Below, piece after piece: positions 1 to 8,120 of a stretch of 64,000 nt of DNA. This DNA comes from CAWCAL01 sp963695075. GTDB lineage: Bacteria; Actinomycetota; Acidimicrobiia; Acidimicrobiales; CAWCAL01. The translations under genes and the position numbers were made by a program. Location of the stretch: NCBI GenBank assembly GCA_963695075.1, contig CAVOFR010000008.1:1-64000 (forward strand), read 5' to 3'. Each line of letters starts with the position of its first letter. Position 1 is the stretch's first letter. The notes below the pieces were generated by a model that saw only the letters and a list, made by a program, of their open reading frames with translations, was not told the origin of the DNA and searched no databases.

Positions 1-34
1 AAGGCAGCGCTCTAGCCAGCTGAGCTAATCGCCC
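1..34 (-). tRNA. tRNA, 5' part only (probably tRNA-Val)
   Basis: Read on the minus strand, the 34 bases form the acceptor 5' strand GGGCGAT, the TA at positions 8-9, a D-stem GCTC/GAGC with a D-loop, and the anticodon 5' stem CTGCC followed by TT. The window ends just before the anticodon (base 34), so the identity is not read directly. An acceptor strand GGGCGAT with TAGCTCAGC is typical of bacterial tRNA-Val; tRNA-Lys is the main alternative. Confidence 0.8.
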
Positions 35-282
35 GAGAGCGGCCGATGATAGCGGCGGCCGGGGCCGGGACCCATACGGAAAGCCAGCGGCAGGAAGCGA
101 CCGCACTCCGGAATCTGGTCCCTGAGTGTCGAGAAGTGACCATCATGTCACCGCAGTAGGTGCCCGCCGGACCGGCCGGCCCGCGGAAGCCGAACGCCCC
201 TCGCCCAGGCGTCGGAAGGCGACGTCGAGGGACCAGATTTCGGTTGGGGATCAGATGTCGGGGCAAGCCACGTGTTCGACGC
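35..282. other. Non-coding stretch between tRNA and diguanylate cyclase
   Basis: No convincing gene lies here. The open frames have biased, arginine- or proline-rich composition and no recognisable domain. The stretch holds a 12-base inverted repeat and leads into an apparent aminotransferase remnant. Lying directly upstream of a tRNA gene, it may be the scar of an insertion or deletion. Confidence 0.4.
112..239. repeat. 12-bp inverted repeat, arms about 100 bp apart
   Basis: AATCTGGTCCCT at 112-123 is repeated as its exact reverse complement AGGGACCAGATT at 228-239. No open frame of interest lies between the arms. It could be the decayed termini of a small element or a chance match; no target-site duplication is evident. 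Confidence 0.3.
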
Positions 283-420
283 AAAGGGGTCGGGCAACGG
301 CTTGTCCGGCGTGGCCTCCACGACAGCGTCATCCGCATCGCTCCCATGCTCGACGTGACACGGGCAGAGCTAGCCGAAGGGCTCGACGTCCTCGTCGACG
401 CGATCGCGGCCATCAGCTGA
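283..420 (+). pseudogene. Probable remnant of the C-terminus of a class-III aminotransferase
   Basis: The last 46 codons of this frame read like the C-terminal end of a PLP-dependent class-III (GABA-type) aminotransferase. They contain VIRIAPMLDVT followed by AELAEGLDVLVDAI, matching the family pattern (nvIRiaPPLtit...eLdeGLdiLeeAl). Upstream of codon 283 the frame becomes arginine/proline-rich with no PLP-lysine region or other domain, so only the tail survives. The final 51 bases overlap, antisense, the 3' end of the diguanylate cyclase gene. A chance resemblance cannot be excluded because the match is short. Confidence 0.35.
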
Positions 421-1719
421 GAGGCCGTCCGCGTCGACCGACACCTCGGTCCGGTTGCGCCCGTTCTCCTTCGCCTCGTACAGGGCCACGTCGGCCCGAC
501 CCAGCACGTCGGCCCATGACTCGGTGATGCGCCGTTCCGCTACTCCGGCGGAGAACGTCACATGGAGCGACTCGGACTCGCCCCAGCGTTCCCGGATGCG
601 GTCCAGGGTGGCCAGCGCCGCGCCGGCCGGGCCGTCGATGACGAGACAGAATTCTTCGCCGCCGTAGCGGGACACCATGTCGCGACCGCGCATGCCTTCG
701 GCCAGGACAGCGGCCGCCGAACGGAGGAGGGCATCGCCGGCGACATGCCCGAAGGCGTCGTTGAAGCCCTTGAAGTGGTCGAGGTCGACCAGGACGAGGG
801 TGTACACAGCTGAGCTGTTGGCGGCCATCTGAGCGGTGAGGCCGCGGCGGTTGGCGATGCCTGTCAACGCGTCGGTGTTCGCCCGGTTGGTCAGGCCGCG
901 CAGGCTCCGCTCGCGGGCGGAGACCTGGCGGAGGAGATCCTGTGTGGCAGACGCCGCACCGGTGTCGATCTCGCCGGTCAGGACGAGGTACGGCGACGCG
1001 GTGTCGTTGCCCAGCGGCAGGCAGTGGGTCGGAGTGTGATCGCCGACCGAGGCCACAAGGAGGTCGGCCGCAGCCCGATCCACCGCAAGGTCCACATCGG
1101 TCGCCTCGGTGAAGGCGAGGAGGGAGTCCCGGCCCATCTCGAGTCCTTCGCTCAGTCCCTCGGTGCCGGCGGCGATACGAGCCAGCTCTCCGTAGTCCTC
1201 GGCCCGCGCCGCCAGCCCGTGCACCGTTCCGATGATGTACCTGGTACACGCCGCCATGACTGCTGAGAGCCCGCCGTACAGCACCGTCAGCGAGACGAGA
1301 GCGTCACCCGGAACACCGTTCGCCGCGCCACCGATGGCGACGCCGATCCAGCCCATCAGCCACGACGCGGCGAGCACTCGCCGGCTGTGTCGCGCGGCGG
1401 CGACCTGGATGAGGATCACCGGGAACAGCATGAGGAGCGCCCCGTAGGGCTCGTTAGAGGCGACGACGGCCATCGTCGCGGCCATGTTGGCGACTGCTCC
1501 GGTCAGCAGGAGGGCGAACATCGACGGCTCCCGCCGCGTCGTCTCGTGCATCAGAAGGAGGAGCAGGGCGAAGAGCCCGAGCGCGACCCAGATCGCCCAC
1601 CACCGGAGAGGGGCGGTGCGGGGGAGGAGGATTCCGGCGATCGCCACCGGCCCGGCGAGCGCGCTTCTCCAGGCGAGGCCCGCTCGTAGGCGAAGGGGAA
1701 GGCGGTGAGCCCGTGCCAT
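370..1719 (-). CDS. Membrane-anchored diguanylate cyclase (GGDEF)
   Basis: 449 residues from the ATG giving MARAHRLPLR; an upstream extension would run into the opposite-strand ligase. Residues about 15-165 contain around six hydrophobic segments, followed by a linker and a GGDEF domain from about 270. The active-site loop GGEEF is intact at 353-357 and is preceded by an RxxD motif (R344-D347) at the right spacing for the inhibitory I-site. It should therefore make cyclic di-GMP from two GTP at the membrane and be subject to product inhibition. The last 16 residues are antisense to the aminotransferase-like remnant and look non-conserved, suggesting the original stop was lost and a new tail acquired. 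Confidence 0.85.
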   Translation of the reverse strand: MARAHRLPLRLRAGLAWRSALAGPVAIAGILLPRTAPLRWWAIWVALGLFALLLLLMHETTRREPSMFALLLTGAVANMAATMAVVASNEPYGALLMLFPVILIQVAAARHSRRVLAASWLMGWIGVAIGGAANGVPGDALVSLTVLYGGLSAVMAACTRYIIGTVHGLAARAEDYGELARIAAGTEGLSEGLEMGRDSLLAFTEATDVDLAVDRAAADLLVASVGDHTPTHCLPLGNDTASPYLVLTGEIDTGAASATQDLLRQVSARERSLRGLTNRANTDALTGIANRRGLTAQMAANSSAVYTLVLVDLDHFKGFNDAFGHVAGDALLRSAAAVLAEGMRGRDMVSRYGGEEFCLVIDGPAGAALATLDRIRERWGESESLHVTFSAGVAERRITESWADVLGRADVALYEAKENGRNRTEVSVDADGLSADGRDRVDEDVEPFG

Positions 1720-1909
1720 GGTCACGTGGGTACCAACGGCAGATCGGCGATCCGGTCTGGAGAGGCCGATGCGATCACCGCGGTGGGTAGAACAGCCCAA
1801 CACTCGCACGCCGGCCGGGCGGCAGAGGCCACTAGGGTGCGCGGGAACTGCATGCCGGCCGACGGCGAGCTCGCGGGGTGCGAGCTCGGGCCCGGGAGGA
1901 GGGGCGAAG

Positions 1910-3604
1910 GTGACGATCGACAGGGCAGCCGTTCGCGCCGAGGTCAGAGCGGAGCTCATCGGGCCGGGCGGGATGTTCGAGACCACGCCTACCACCGTTC
2001 GGGGTTGGCCCGTCGAGGTCTTCGCCAACCGAAGCTCGTCGGTACGCGAGATGGTGGCCAACGCCGAAGGGCACGGGGAGAGCGAGTTCCTCGTGCTCGG
2101 CGATCAGCGGATCACGTTCAGCGGCTTCCACGACCGGGTGGCCTCGCTCGCGGCGGCCCTGACGCGACAGGGTGTTTCCCCCGGGGATCGGGTCGCGATC
2201 TTCGCCACCAACCGTCCCGAGTGGGTAGTGAGCTTCTTCGCCATCGTGTCCGCCGGGGCGATCGTCGCGGCGTACAACGGGTGGTGGACGCCCGCCGAGG
2301 CCGCGTACGCCACCGAGTTGACGTCACCTGTGGTGATCATCGGGGATACCCGGCGGCTCGAGCGCATCGGGTCCGTGCCCGCCGGAACGACCGTGCTCGA
2401 AATGGACCGCGACCTCCCCGACCTCCTCGCCGCCCCGGCCGACGGGCTACCTTCCACGCCGATCGACGAAGACGATCCGGCACTGGTGCTGTTCACCAGC
2501 GGGACGACGGGCCGGGCCAAGGGCACGCTGATCAGCCACCGCGGCCTCGTCGGTATGGTGCAGTCCGCGTTCTGCGCCGGCGCGGAGCGCGTCTTCACCG
2601 CGTCCCGGGCCGGAGCGGCGAAGCCCACCGGCCCGGGTGGCGACGACCGCCGGACAGCGATCCTGATGACGTCCCCGTTGTTCCACGTGTCGGGCCTCTT
2701 CGGCGGCGCGCTGATCGGTCTCACGATCGGGGCGAAGCTGGTCTTCCGGACGGGCCGATTCGATCCTGCTGACGTGCTGGCGATCATCGAACGCGAGCGC
2801 ATCACCCAATGGGCCTCCCTCGGATCGATGGGCCCCCGGGTTCTCGACAGCCCCGAACTGGCGACGACCGACGTGAGCTCGGTCGACAACGTCGGCTTCG
2901 GGGGTGCTCCGGTCACGCCCGAGCTTCAGCAGAGGATGCGGGAAGCGTTTCCGAATGCGGCGACAGGGGTCGGCCTGGGATACGGATCGAGTGAATCGGT
3001 AGCCGTTGCCACGATGATCGGAGGCGAAGACCTCGTCGAACGGCCTCGGTCCTGCGGAATCGCGTGCAGCACGTTCGAGATCCAGATCCGCGATGAGAAC
3101 GGACGAACTCTGCCCGACGGAACCGACGGTGGCATCTACGTCCGCAGCCCCTACACGATGCTCGGCTACTGGGGCGACCCTGACGCCACGGCGGCCGCTC
3201 TCGATGACGACGGGTGGCTCTCCATGGGCGACGTCGGGCGGATGGATGACGGCTTCTTGACCATCAACAGTCGGGCGAGCGACAGGATCCTCCGTGCGGC
3301 CGAGAACATCTCTCCGGCCGAAATCGAGCTGAGGCTCGACGCTCACCCCGACGTGCTCGAGGCCGCCGTCGTCGGCGTCGAGCATCCCGAGCTGGGCCAG
3401 GAGGTGAAAGCGCACGTCGTCGTCCGCTCACCCGAGGCGGTCACGGTTGTCGATCTCGAGCGGTGGGTCGGCGAGACGCTGGCAGCGTTCAAGGTGCCGT
3501 CGCTCTGGGACATCGGTACCGATCGCCTGCCCCGCAACGCGGCGGGCAAGGTGGTCAAGTCCGCCTTGACCGGTGAGCGCGACCTCGATCAGATCGAGGA
3601 CTGA
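1910..3604 (+). CDS. Acyl-CoA synthetase (AMP-forming, FadD type)
   Basis: 564 residues starting at a GTG preceded by GGGAGGAGGGG. This is an ANL-superfamily adenylating enzyme that activates a carboxylic acid to acyl-AMP and then acyl-CoA. Visible motifs are the P-loop LFTSGTTGRAKGT, the GYGSSE-type A5 region, the adenylate-binding DGWLSMGDVGRMDDG, and the C-terminal catalytic lysine in PRNAAGKVVKSAL. The substrate cannot be deduced; the many acyl-CoA genes nearby suggest a fatty or steroid-derived acid. It does not look specifically like FadD3. It is divergent from the diguanylate cyclase, with about 190 bp between the starts. Confidence 0.9.
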   Translation: MTIDRAAVRAEVRAELIGPGGMFETTPTTVRGWPVEVFANRSSSVREMVANAEGHGESEFLVLGDQRITFSGFHDRVASLAAALTRQGVSPGDRVAIFATNRPEWVVSFFAIVSAGAIVAAYNGWWTPAEAAYATELTSPVVIIGDTRRLERIGSVPAGTTVLEMDRDLPDLLAAPADGLPSTPIDEDDPALVLFTSGTTGRAKGTLISHRGLVGMVQSAFCAGAERVFTASRAGAAKPTGPGGDDRRTAILMTSPLFHVSGLFGGALIGLTIGAKLVFRTGRFDPADVLAIIERERITQWASLGSMGPRVLDSPELATTDVSSVDNVGFGGAPVTPELQQRMREAFPNAATGVGLGYGSSESVAVATMIGGEDLVERPRSCGIACSTFEIQIRDENGRTLPDGTDGGIYVRSPYTMLGYWGDPDATAAALDDDGWLSMGDVGRMDDGFLTINSRASDRILRAAENISPAEIELRLDAHPDVLEAAVVGVEHPELGQEVKAHVVVRSPEAVTVVDLERWVGETLAAFKVPSLWDIGTDRLPRNAAGKVVKSALTGERDLDQIED

Positions 3605-3644
3605 CGGCGCCGGCCGAGCGTCCGATTCGCCCGTGACTCGGGGA

Positions 3645-3672
3645 TTCGGAGCGGCGTTCTCTGGACTACGGT
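3645..3672 (+). promoter_or_regulatory. Candidate promoter of the cold-shock gene
   Basis: TTCGGA and TACGGT are separated by 16 bases. The predicted 5' leader of about 45 bases holds a perfect 6-bp hairpin CCGAGC/GCTCGG (3683-3699) just before the ribosome-binding site GAGGAGAAG, a layout that could make translation temperature-sensitive. Only the sequence pattern supports this. Confidence 0.35.
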
Positions 3673-3724
3673 TTGGGCGCGGCCGAGCGCCTGGCTCGGT
3701 CGAGGAGAAGAAGGGGCGCCATCG

Positions 3725-3925
3725 ATGGCAACCGGTACGGTGAAGTTCTTCAACGCGGAGAAGGGCTACGGCTTCATCTCTCGTGCTGAAGGCGATGACG
3801 TGTTCGTGCACTACAGCAACATCGACGGCTCTGGCTACCGCACCTTGGAAGTGGGCCAGAGCGTGGAATTCGACGTCGGCCCCGGCCGCAAGGGTGACGA
3901 AGCACTCAACGTCAAGGTCGTCTAG
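3725..3925 (+). CDS. Cold-shock protein (CspA family)
   Basis: 66 residues, a complete single cold-shock domain with the usual length. RNP1-like KGYGFI and RNP2-like DVFVHYSNI are both present after the conserved start MATGTVKFFN. It is expected to bind single-stranded RNA/DNA and act as an RNA chaperone in the cytoplasm. It is preceded by a strong purine-rich ribosome-binding site and a hairpin in the leader. No gene overlaps it, and it seems monocistronic. Confidence 0.95.
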   Translation: MATGTVKFFNAEKGYGFISRAEGDDVFVHYSNIDGSGYRTLEVGQSVEFDVGPGRKGDEALNVKVV

Positions 3926-3980
3926 GCGCCAGTCCGGCGCCGGCCGGACCTGACCCCCACTGCGCCGCCTCGGTCCCGAG

Positions 3981-3986
3981 TACGGT
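3981..3986 (+). promoter_or_regulatory. -10 element TACGGT, leaderless start
   Basis: TACGGT ends 7 bases before the GTG at 3994 and no ribosome-binding site is present, so transcription would start at or next to the start codon. Confidence 0.4.
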
Positions 3987-3993
3987 CGGCGCC

Positions 3994-4692
3994 GTGGAGA
4001 AACTCATGTACCTCGTGTGGGACCGACCGAGTCGCGAGCGCCGCGAGCTCCGCGAGACGGTTCTCGACCACGTCGTGCCACGCCTGCTGGCACTCGGTCC
4101 GGCCGACCTCTCGGTCGATCTCGACGATGAGCATGCGACGGCGGAAACGGGCGTCCCCCTGCCCGGGAGCGAACTACCGATACGGGCGGTGGTCTCGCTG
4201 TGGCTCGACAGTCAGGACGGGCGAGGTCCCTTCGAGGCCGTGATGGCAGGCCTCGGCGTCCGCCGGGCCGGGTACGTGGTGACCGAATCGCTCCACACGA
4301 CCGGGCCCGAGCGTCCAGCGGGCGAGCGCGCGCCGGGAGTGATGACCGTCACTGTCTTCGACCGCAATCCCCGCATGGACGACGAGGCGTTCTTCGGGCT
4401 GTGGTACGGCCACCAGTCGCCGATGTCCGAATGGATGCAGCCCCGGGTCCGCTACGTACGGAACGCCGTCGTGCGCGCCCTGACACCCGGAGCGCCGCCG
4501 TACGCGGCGATCGTCGAGGAGTCGTGGCCCTCGGTGAAACATGTCACCGACCCGATGCTCGCATTCGGCACCAGCGATCCCGACGAGATGGCCGAGAACA
4601 TCCGGATCATGCTCGACAGCGTCTCGTTGCTGGCCGATCTGGACACCCTCCGGAGCTTCACGATGAGCGACTACAGGATCGGCGCCCCGTGA
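3994..4692 (+). CDS. EthD-like dimeric alpha/beta-barrel protein
   Basis: 232 residues from a GTG with a -10 box 7 bases upstream. The second half (about 118-225), with TVTVFDRNPRMDDEAFFGLW and a following HQSPMSEWM, resembles EthD/stress-responsive ferredoxin-like barrel domains; the first half looks like a weaker second copy of the fold. Members of this family often sit with oxidative catabolic genes and are thought to bind or process small aromatic or ether substrates, but no function can be assigned. It ends in a GTGA overlap with ybaK, so the two are probably translated together. Confidence 0.7.
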   Translation: MEKLMYLVWDRPSRERRELRETVLDHVVPRLLALGPADLSVDLDDEHATAETGVPLPGSELPIRAVVSLWLDSQDGRGPFEAVMAGLGVRRAGYVVTESLHTTGPERPAGERAPGVMTVTVFDRNPRMDDEAFFGLWYGHQSPMSEWMQPRVRYVRNAVVRALTPGAPPYAAIVEESWPSVKHVTDPMLAFGTSDPDEMAENIRIMLDSVSLLADLDTLRSFTMSDYRIGAP

Positions 4693-5159
4693 CGCCTGCG
4701 GTGAGCGCACTCCGGAAGCTGGGGGTGGCTCACCGTGTCCTCACCTACGACCACGACCCGCGGTCGGAAGCCTTCGGGGCCGAGGCTGCCGAGGCGCTCG
4801 AGCTCGAGCCCGGAGCCGTCTTCAAGACCCTGGTTGCCCGGCTCGACGGTGACGAGTTGGTCGTCGCGCTCGTCCCGGTCGCGTCGACGCTGGACCTGAA
4901 GGCCCTGGCTCGGGCCGCGGGAGCAAAGCGGGCGGCGATGGCGACCCCGGCCGAGGCCGAACGTTCGAGCGGCTATGTCGTCGGCGGGATCAGCCCGCTG
5001 GGTCAGAGGAAGCGGTTGCGGACGTTCGTCGATGCCTCGCTGTCAGCCCTCGACGAGTGCTTCGTCAGCGCGGGGCGGCGTGGTGTGGAGCTGGCGCTGG
5101 AACCGACGGACCTCGTGACAGCACTCTCGGCCGTGACCTCACCGCTGACGACCCGATGA
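4689..5159 (+). CDS. ybaK: YbaK/EbsC-type aminoacyl-tRNA deacylase
   Basis: 156 residues, the usual size of YbaK proteins that hydrolyse mischarged Cys-tRNA(Pro). Family features are AVFKTLVARLDGDELVVALVP, the lysine-rich KALARAAGAKRAAMA segment and the GGISPLGQRKRLRTFVD loop. The GTG start overlaps the previous stop (GTGA), indicating translational coupling. The 3' end overlaps the convergent GGDEF gene by 21 bp. Confidence 0.9.
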   Translation: MTPAVSALRKLGVAHRVLTYDHDPRSEAFGAEAAEALELEPGAVFKTLVARLDGDELVVALVPVASTLDLKALARAAGAKRAAMATPAEAERSSGYVVGGISPLGQRKRLRTFVDASLSALDECFVSAGRRGVELALEPTDLVTALSAVTSPLTTR

Positions 5160-6950
5160 GGTGAGTCCTCGTCCCGACCGGCGCGGCTCGGAATCGTCGG
5201 TCCTCGTCCCCTGTCCGACGGTGATGCCCAACGCCAGCACGTGCTCGGCGTCCGCGGCGGAGTCGATCCCGGTCGCGACGAGCTCCACATCCAGGTCGTC
5301 GGCCAGAGCACACATCGAACGGATCGCCGACTCGGTTCTCGGATCGGGGAGGGCAAGGGTCAGTGATGGATCGAGTCGGACCGTTGCGATGCGCATCCTG
5401 GCCAGGGCCAGCAGGGAGGTGTGGGCGCTGCCGAACCTGCTGATCGTCGGTCTGACCCCGAGGTCGTGGAGCTCGTCGACGAACCGCCGGGAACGGCGCT
5501 CATCCTGCTGGACGAGCAGCTCGGGGATCTGAATCGACAGCAGGTTCGGCTCGAGACCGGAGTCCTCGAGGGCGGCCCCGATCTCGTCGGGATTCCGTCG
5601 GTCCTCGAGATTTGCGGCCAGGATGTCCGAACCGACGATCCAAGGCGATCCCGCCCCGTCGTTCCACCGGGCGGCCTCGGCGCACACAGCGGCGAGCGTC
5701 CATCGCCAGAGCAGTTGGCGGAAGTGGGTCAGGCCCAGAAGGGCCCGAAGATCGCGGGTGAGGAGTCGCCCATCGGAGGGATGGTCCCACACCACCCGGG
5801 CGTCGGCGCCGAGGACCTGCCCATCGGTCAGTCGACGGACGGGATCGTATTCGACGGTGATCTCACCCGATTCGAGGGCGGCTTCCAGTTCTCCGACGAG
5901 CCGAGTGCTCTGGTGGGTGATCCGACCGGTCTCGGCTCGGTAGGTCAGCGTCCGGCGGTGGCCTCGCTTGGCCTCGTACATGGCCAGGTCGGCGCTGGTG
6001 GTCAGCTCGCTCGTGGTCGAACCATGGTCCGGGAAGTATGCGATCCCGATGGAAGCGTCGCACCGGAGTCGGATGTGCTCCAGCTCGATCGGGCGATCGA
6101 GGGCATGGTGGATCGCTTCGGCCACGTGGTGGGGGCTACCGGAGGTCGCGTCCTCGATCAGGACGGAGAACTCGTCACCGCCCTGTCGGGCCACGAATGC
6201 TCCCGAGGCTGACTCCTCGATTCGACCGGCGACCTCCTGGAGGAACTGGTCGCCCGCGTCGTGGCCGAAGATGTCGTTGATCTCCTTGAAACCGTTGAGG
6301 TCGATCGTGAGCACGGCCAGACGGGTCTGGGTGTGGCGTGCTTCGTCGAGGGCCGCCGAGAAGGTCTCGGCGAAGCTGCTGCGATTGGGCATGCCGGTCA
6401 GGGGATCCGTCGCGGCGAGCGAGCGCATCACGGCTGCAACCCGGACCTCGTCGCTCATGACGATGCCGAGGCCGATCGTCGTCCGGTACGCGCTGATGGC
6501 GTAGACGGTGACCATGACGGCGCCGATGGGGATCGACCGCAGCGAGACCAGCCCGGCGGCAGCCAACGTCGTCAAGGCGATTCCGAGCAGGGTGAGGTTT
6601 CGGCTGTGTACCAGTCGCGCGAACGCGGCGGTCATCATCGAGAGGACGAGGGCCGGAAACAGGAGAGCAGGCACGAAGACGGGCAGTGCCATCGGAGCGA
6701 GGATGTCCACGAGGCCGAGCAGCGTCGGGGGCTGCTCGAGCCGCCTCATCTGGGGATAGGTGATCAGGTTGACCAGGATCACGAGACCGAGATACCCGTA
6801 CATCCACAGCCGGGCTTCGCCCAGATCGACCGTGAGCAGGATCGCCGCGGTGATGGCCAGGAGATTCGGCCAGCGGGTTCGGTAGAGCAGCATGAAGATC
6901 TCGGGTCTCCACGCGGACTCCCCGTTGCGTTCGATGAAGCCAGGCGGCAC
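5139..6950 (-). CDS. Membrane GGDEF protein with degenerate EAL domain
   Basis: 603 residues from a GTG; an internal ATG at 6893 is an alternative. The N-terminal 160 residues contain five or six hydrophobic segments. The GGDEF domain is intact (RQGGDEFSVLI, 257-261) and has the normal DPLTGMPNR entry motif, so cyclase activity is possible; no RxxD I-site is evident. The C-terminal domain has the EAL fold pattern but lacks its catalytic residues: EAL is DAR (383-385), the DDFG-type loop is SRFG (504-507), and the AEGVE glutamate is replaced in VATGID (558-563). It is therefore unlikely to degrade cyclic di-GMP and may only bind it. Confidence 0.85.
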   Translation of the reverse strand: MPPGFIERNGESAWRPEIFMLLYRTRWPNLLAITAAILLTVDLGEARLWMYGYLGLVILVNLITYPQMRRLEQPPTLLGLVDILAPMALPVFVPALLFPALVLSMMTAAFARLVHSRNLTLLGIALTTLAAAGLVSLRSIPIGAVMVTVYAISAYRTTIGLGIVMSDEVRVAAVMRSLAATDPLTGMPNRSSFAETFSAALDEARHTQTRLAVLTIDLNGFKEINDIFGHDAGDQFLQEVAGRIEESASGAFVARQGGDEFSVLIEDATSGSPHHVAEAIHHALDRPIELEHIRLRCDASIGIAYFPDHGSTTSELTTSADLAMYEAKRGHRRTLTYRAETGRITHQSTRLVGELEAALESGEITVEYDPVRRLTDGQVLGADARVVWDHPSDGRLLTRDLRALLGLTHFRQLLWRWTLAAVCAEAARWNDGAGSPWIVGSDILAANLEDRRNPDEIGAALEDSGLEPNLLSIQIPELLVQQDERRSRRFVDELHDLGVRPTISRFGSAHTSLLALARMRIATVRLDPSLTLALPDPRTESAIRSMCALADDLDVELVATGIDSAADAEHVLALGITVGQGTRTDDSEPRRSGRGLTSSGRQR

Positions 6951-7023
6951 ATCCTGTCAACGGTTGGCACGATCGCCGTCTTGACGGGTCGACCGCCCCT
7001 GCTGAGTGGGTGGGATTACCCGT

Positions 7024-8070
7024 TCAGCCCTCGAGGAGGTCGAAGGTCTCCAGATCCTCCGCGTGGGCGGCGTGGCGTTCGGCCATTGCACAGAACATGG
7101 CATCGCCCCGCTCGTCCTCGCTCACCAGAGCGGCGGCCACCACCGCCATGTGCAGCCCCGCGACCGTGTGTAGTCGATAGTCGGCCCAGCAGCGATCCCA
7201 GGAGATCAGGCCGCCGGTGCGCTGCTCGAGGTGCGCGTGGTAGTCCCGCACGAGCCCTTCTTCGTGCACCCGGCGGTCTCGGGTAAGCAGGCTGGCACCA
7301 CAGAAGTAGGAGACGTCGGACATCGGCGGTCCGTGGCCGACGGTCTGCCAGTCCACAGCGGTGACCCCGTCGGGGCCGAACATGAGGTTGTCGAGGCGGT
7401 AGTCGCCGTGAAGGAGACGGTACGGCGGTGCGGCCAGCTCGAGCCAACGATGCACGCAGCGGCCGAAGCGCTCGGCCGAGGCGATCGTCTCGGCGGGCAG
7501 GCGATCGCTGTAGCGCTCGACGAACGGGGGTAGCAGCGCCAGGTACAGACCCGCCATTGGCTGGGCGCCATCGGGGCGCTTCGCCAAGAGCCACGCGGCT
7601 TCACCGACGCCGGGAACGTCGGGGGCGTGCAGCCCTACCAGCTCGCTGAGGGCTTGATCGGCGTCGTCCGCCGAGCAACCGGCGATCTGGTCGCCGACCT
7701 CGGCCGGTGCCAGATCGTCCATCAGGATCACGAAATCGCCGGTGTCGGTGTCCATTTCGCAGTGGTGGCATGTGGGGATGCGGATGTCGACCGATGCGGC
7801 GAGCTCGTTGAAGAAGTTGACCTCGCGTACGTAGGTCCCGGTCAACATGCCCGCCATCCGGCTCTGTTCATCGTCGGAGGCGAACTTGCCCACCACCGTC
7901 GATGGGCCGGACGGGCCCTCCCAGTCCAACTGGTAACGGAACGTGCGACCGACCTTGCCCGCCCCGATCGCATCGGCCGAGCACCCGGTGACGCGTGCAC
8001 TCGACGGTGCCGCCCCGGCTGCGGCCAGCCGTTCGGTCAGCCAATCCGGAGTCACGTCGCTAGGGTCCAT
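7024..8070 (-). CDS. Phosphotransferase/kinase-like protein (APH superfamily)
   Basis: 348 residues from the ATG at 8070, chosen because a TAGGGT -10 box ends 7 bases upstream; an in-frame ATG at 8088 would add six residues. The kinase-fold motifs are the catalytic LLHGDYRLDNLMF and the metal-binding VDWQTVGHG. The overall pattern matches the ecdysteroid-kinase-like/APH families common near acyl-CoA genes in actinobacteria. It probably phosphorylates a small alcohol, but the substrate is unknown. It is divergently transcribed from an SDR gene, 50 bp away. Confidence 0.8.
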   Translation of the reverse strand: MDPSDVTPDWLTERLAAAGAAPSSARVTGCSADAIGAGKVGRTFRYQLDWEGPSGPSTVVGKFASDDEQSRMAGMLTGTYVREVNFFNELAASVDIRIPTCHHCEMDTDTGDFVILMDDLAPAEVGDQIAGCSADDADQALSELVGLHAPDVPGVGEAAWLLAKRPDGAQPMAGLYLALLPPFVERYSDRLPAETIASAERFGRCVHRWLELAAPPYRLLHGDYRLDNLMFGPDGVTAVDWQTVGHGPPMSDVSYFCGASLLTRDRRVHEEGLVRDYHAHLEQRTGGLISWDRCWADYRLHTVAGLHMAVVAAALVSEDERGDAMFCAMAERHAAHAEDLETFDLLEG

Positions 8071-8077
8071 TGCGACC

Positions 8078-8083
8078 ACCCTA
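8078..8083 (-). promoter_or_regulatory. -10 element TAGGGT, leaderless start
   Basis: On the minus strand TAGGGT is followed by 7 bases and then the ATG at 8070. This favours the shorter start for the kinase-like gene. Confidence 0.4.
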
Positions 8084-8120
8084 GGCATGCTGACGCCCGG
8101 GTCTCGTCGAGGAGGATCCC

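Noticed and set aside
112..239. Inverted repeat as the ends of an insertion sequence.
   Set aside because: Only about 130 bp, no transposase and no target-site duplication, so at most a decayed non-autonomous element.
12..413. An open frame of 133 codons on the minus strand.
   Set aside because: Low-complexity composition, no ribosome-binding site, no domain; it covers the region of the apparent aminotransferase remnant.
1910..3604. FadD3, the HIP-CoA ligase.
   Set aside because: Its motifs are those of general acyl-CoA synthetases, and it lies 13 kb from the ipd genes; I cannot separate it from other FadD proteins by eye.
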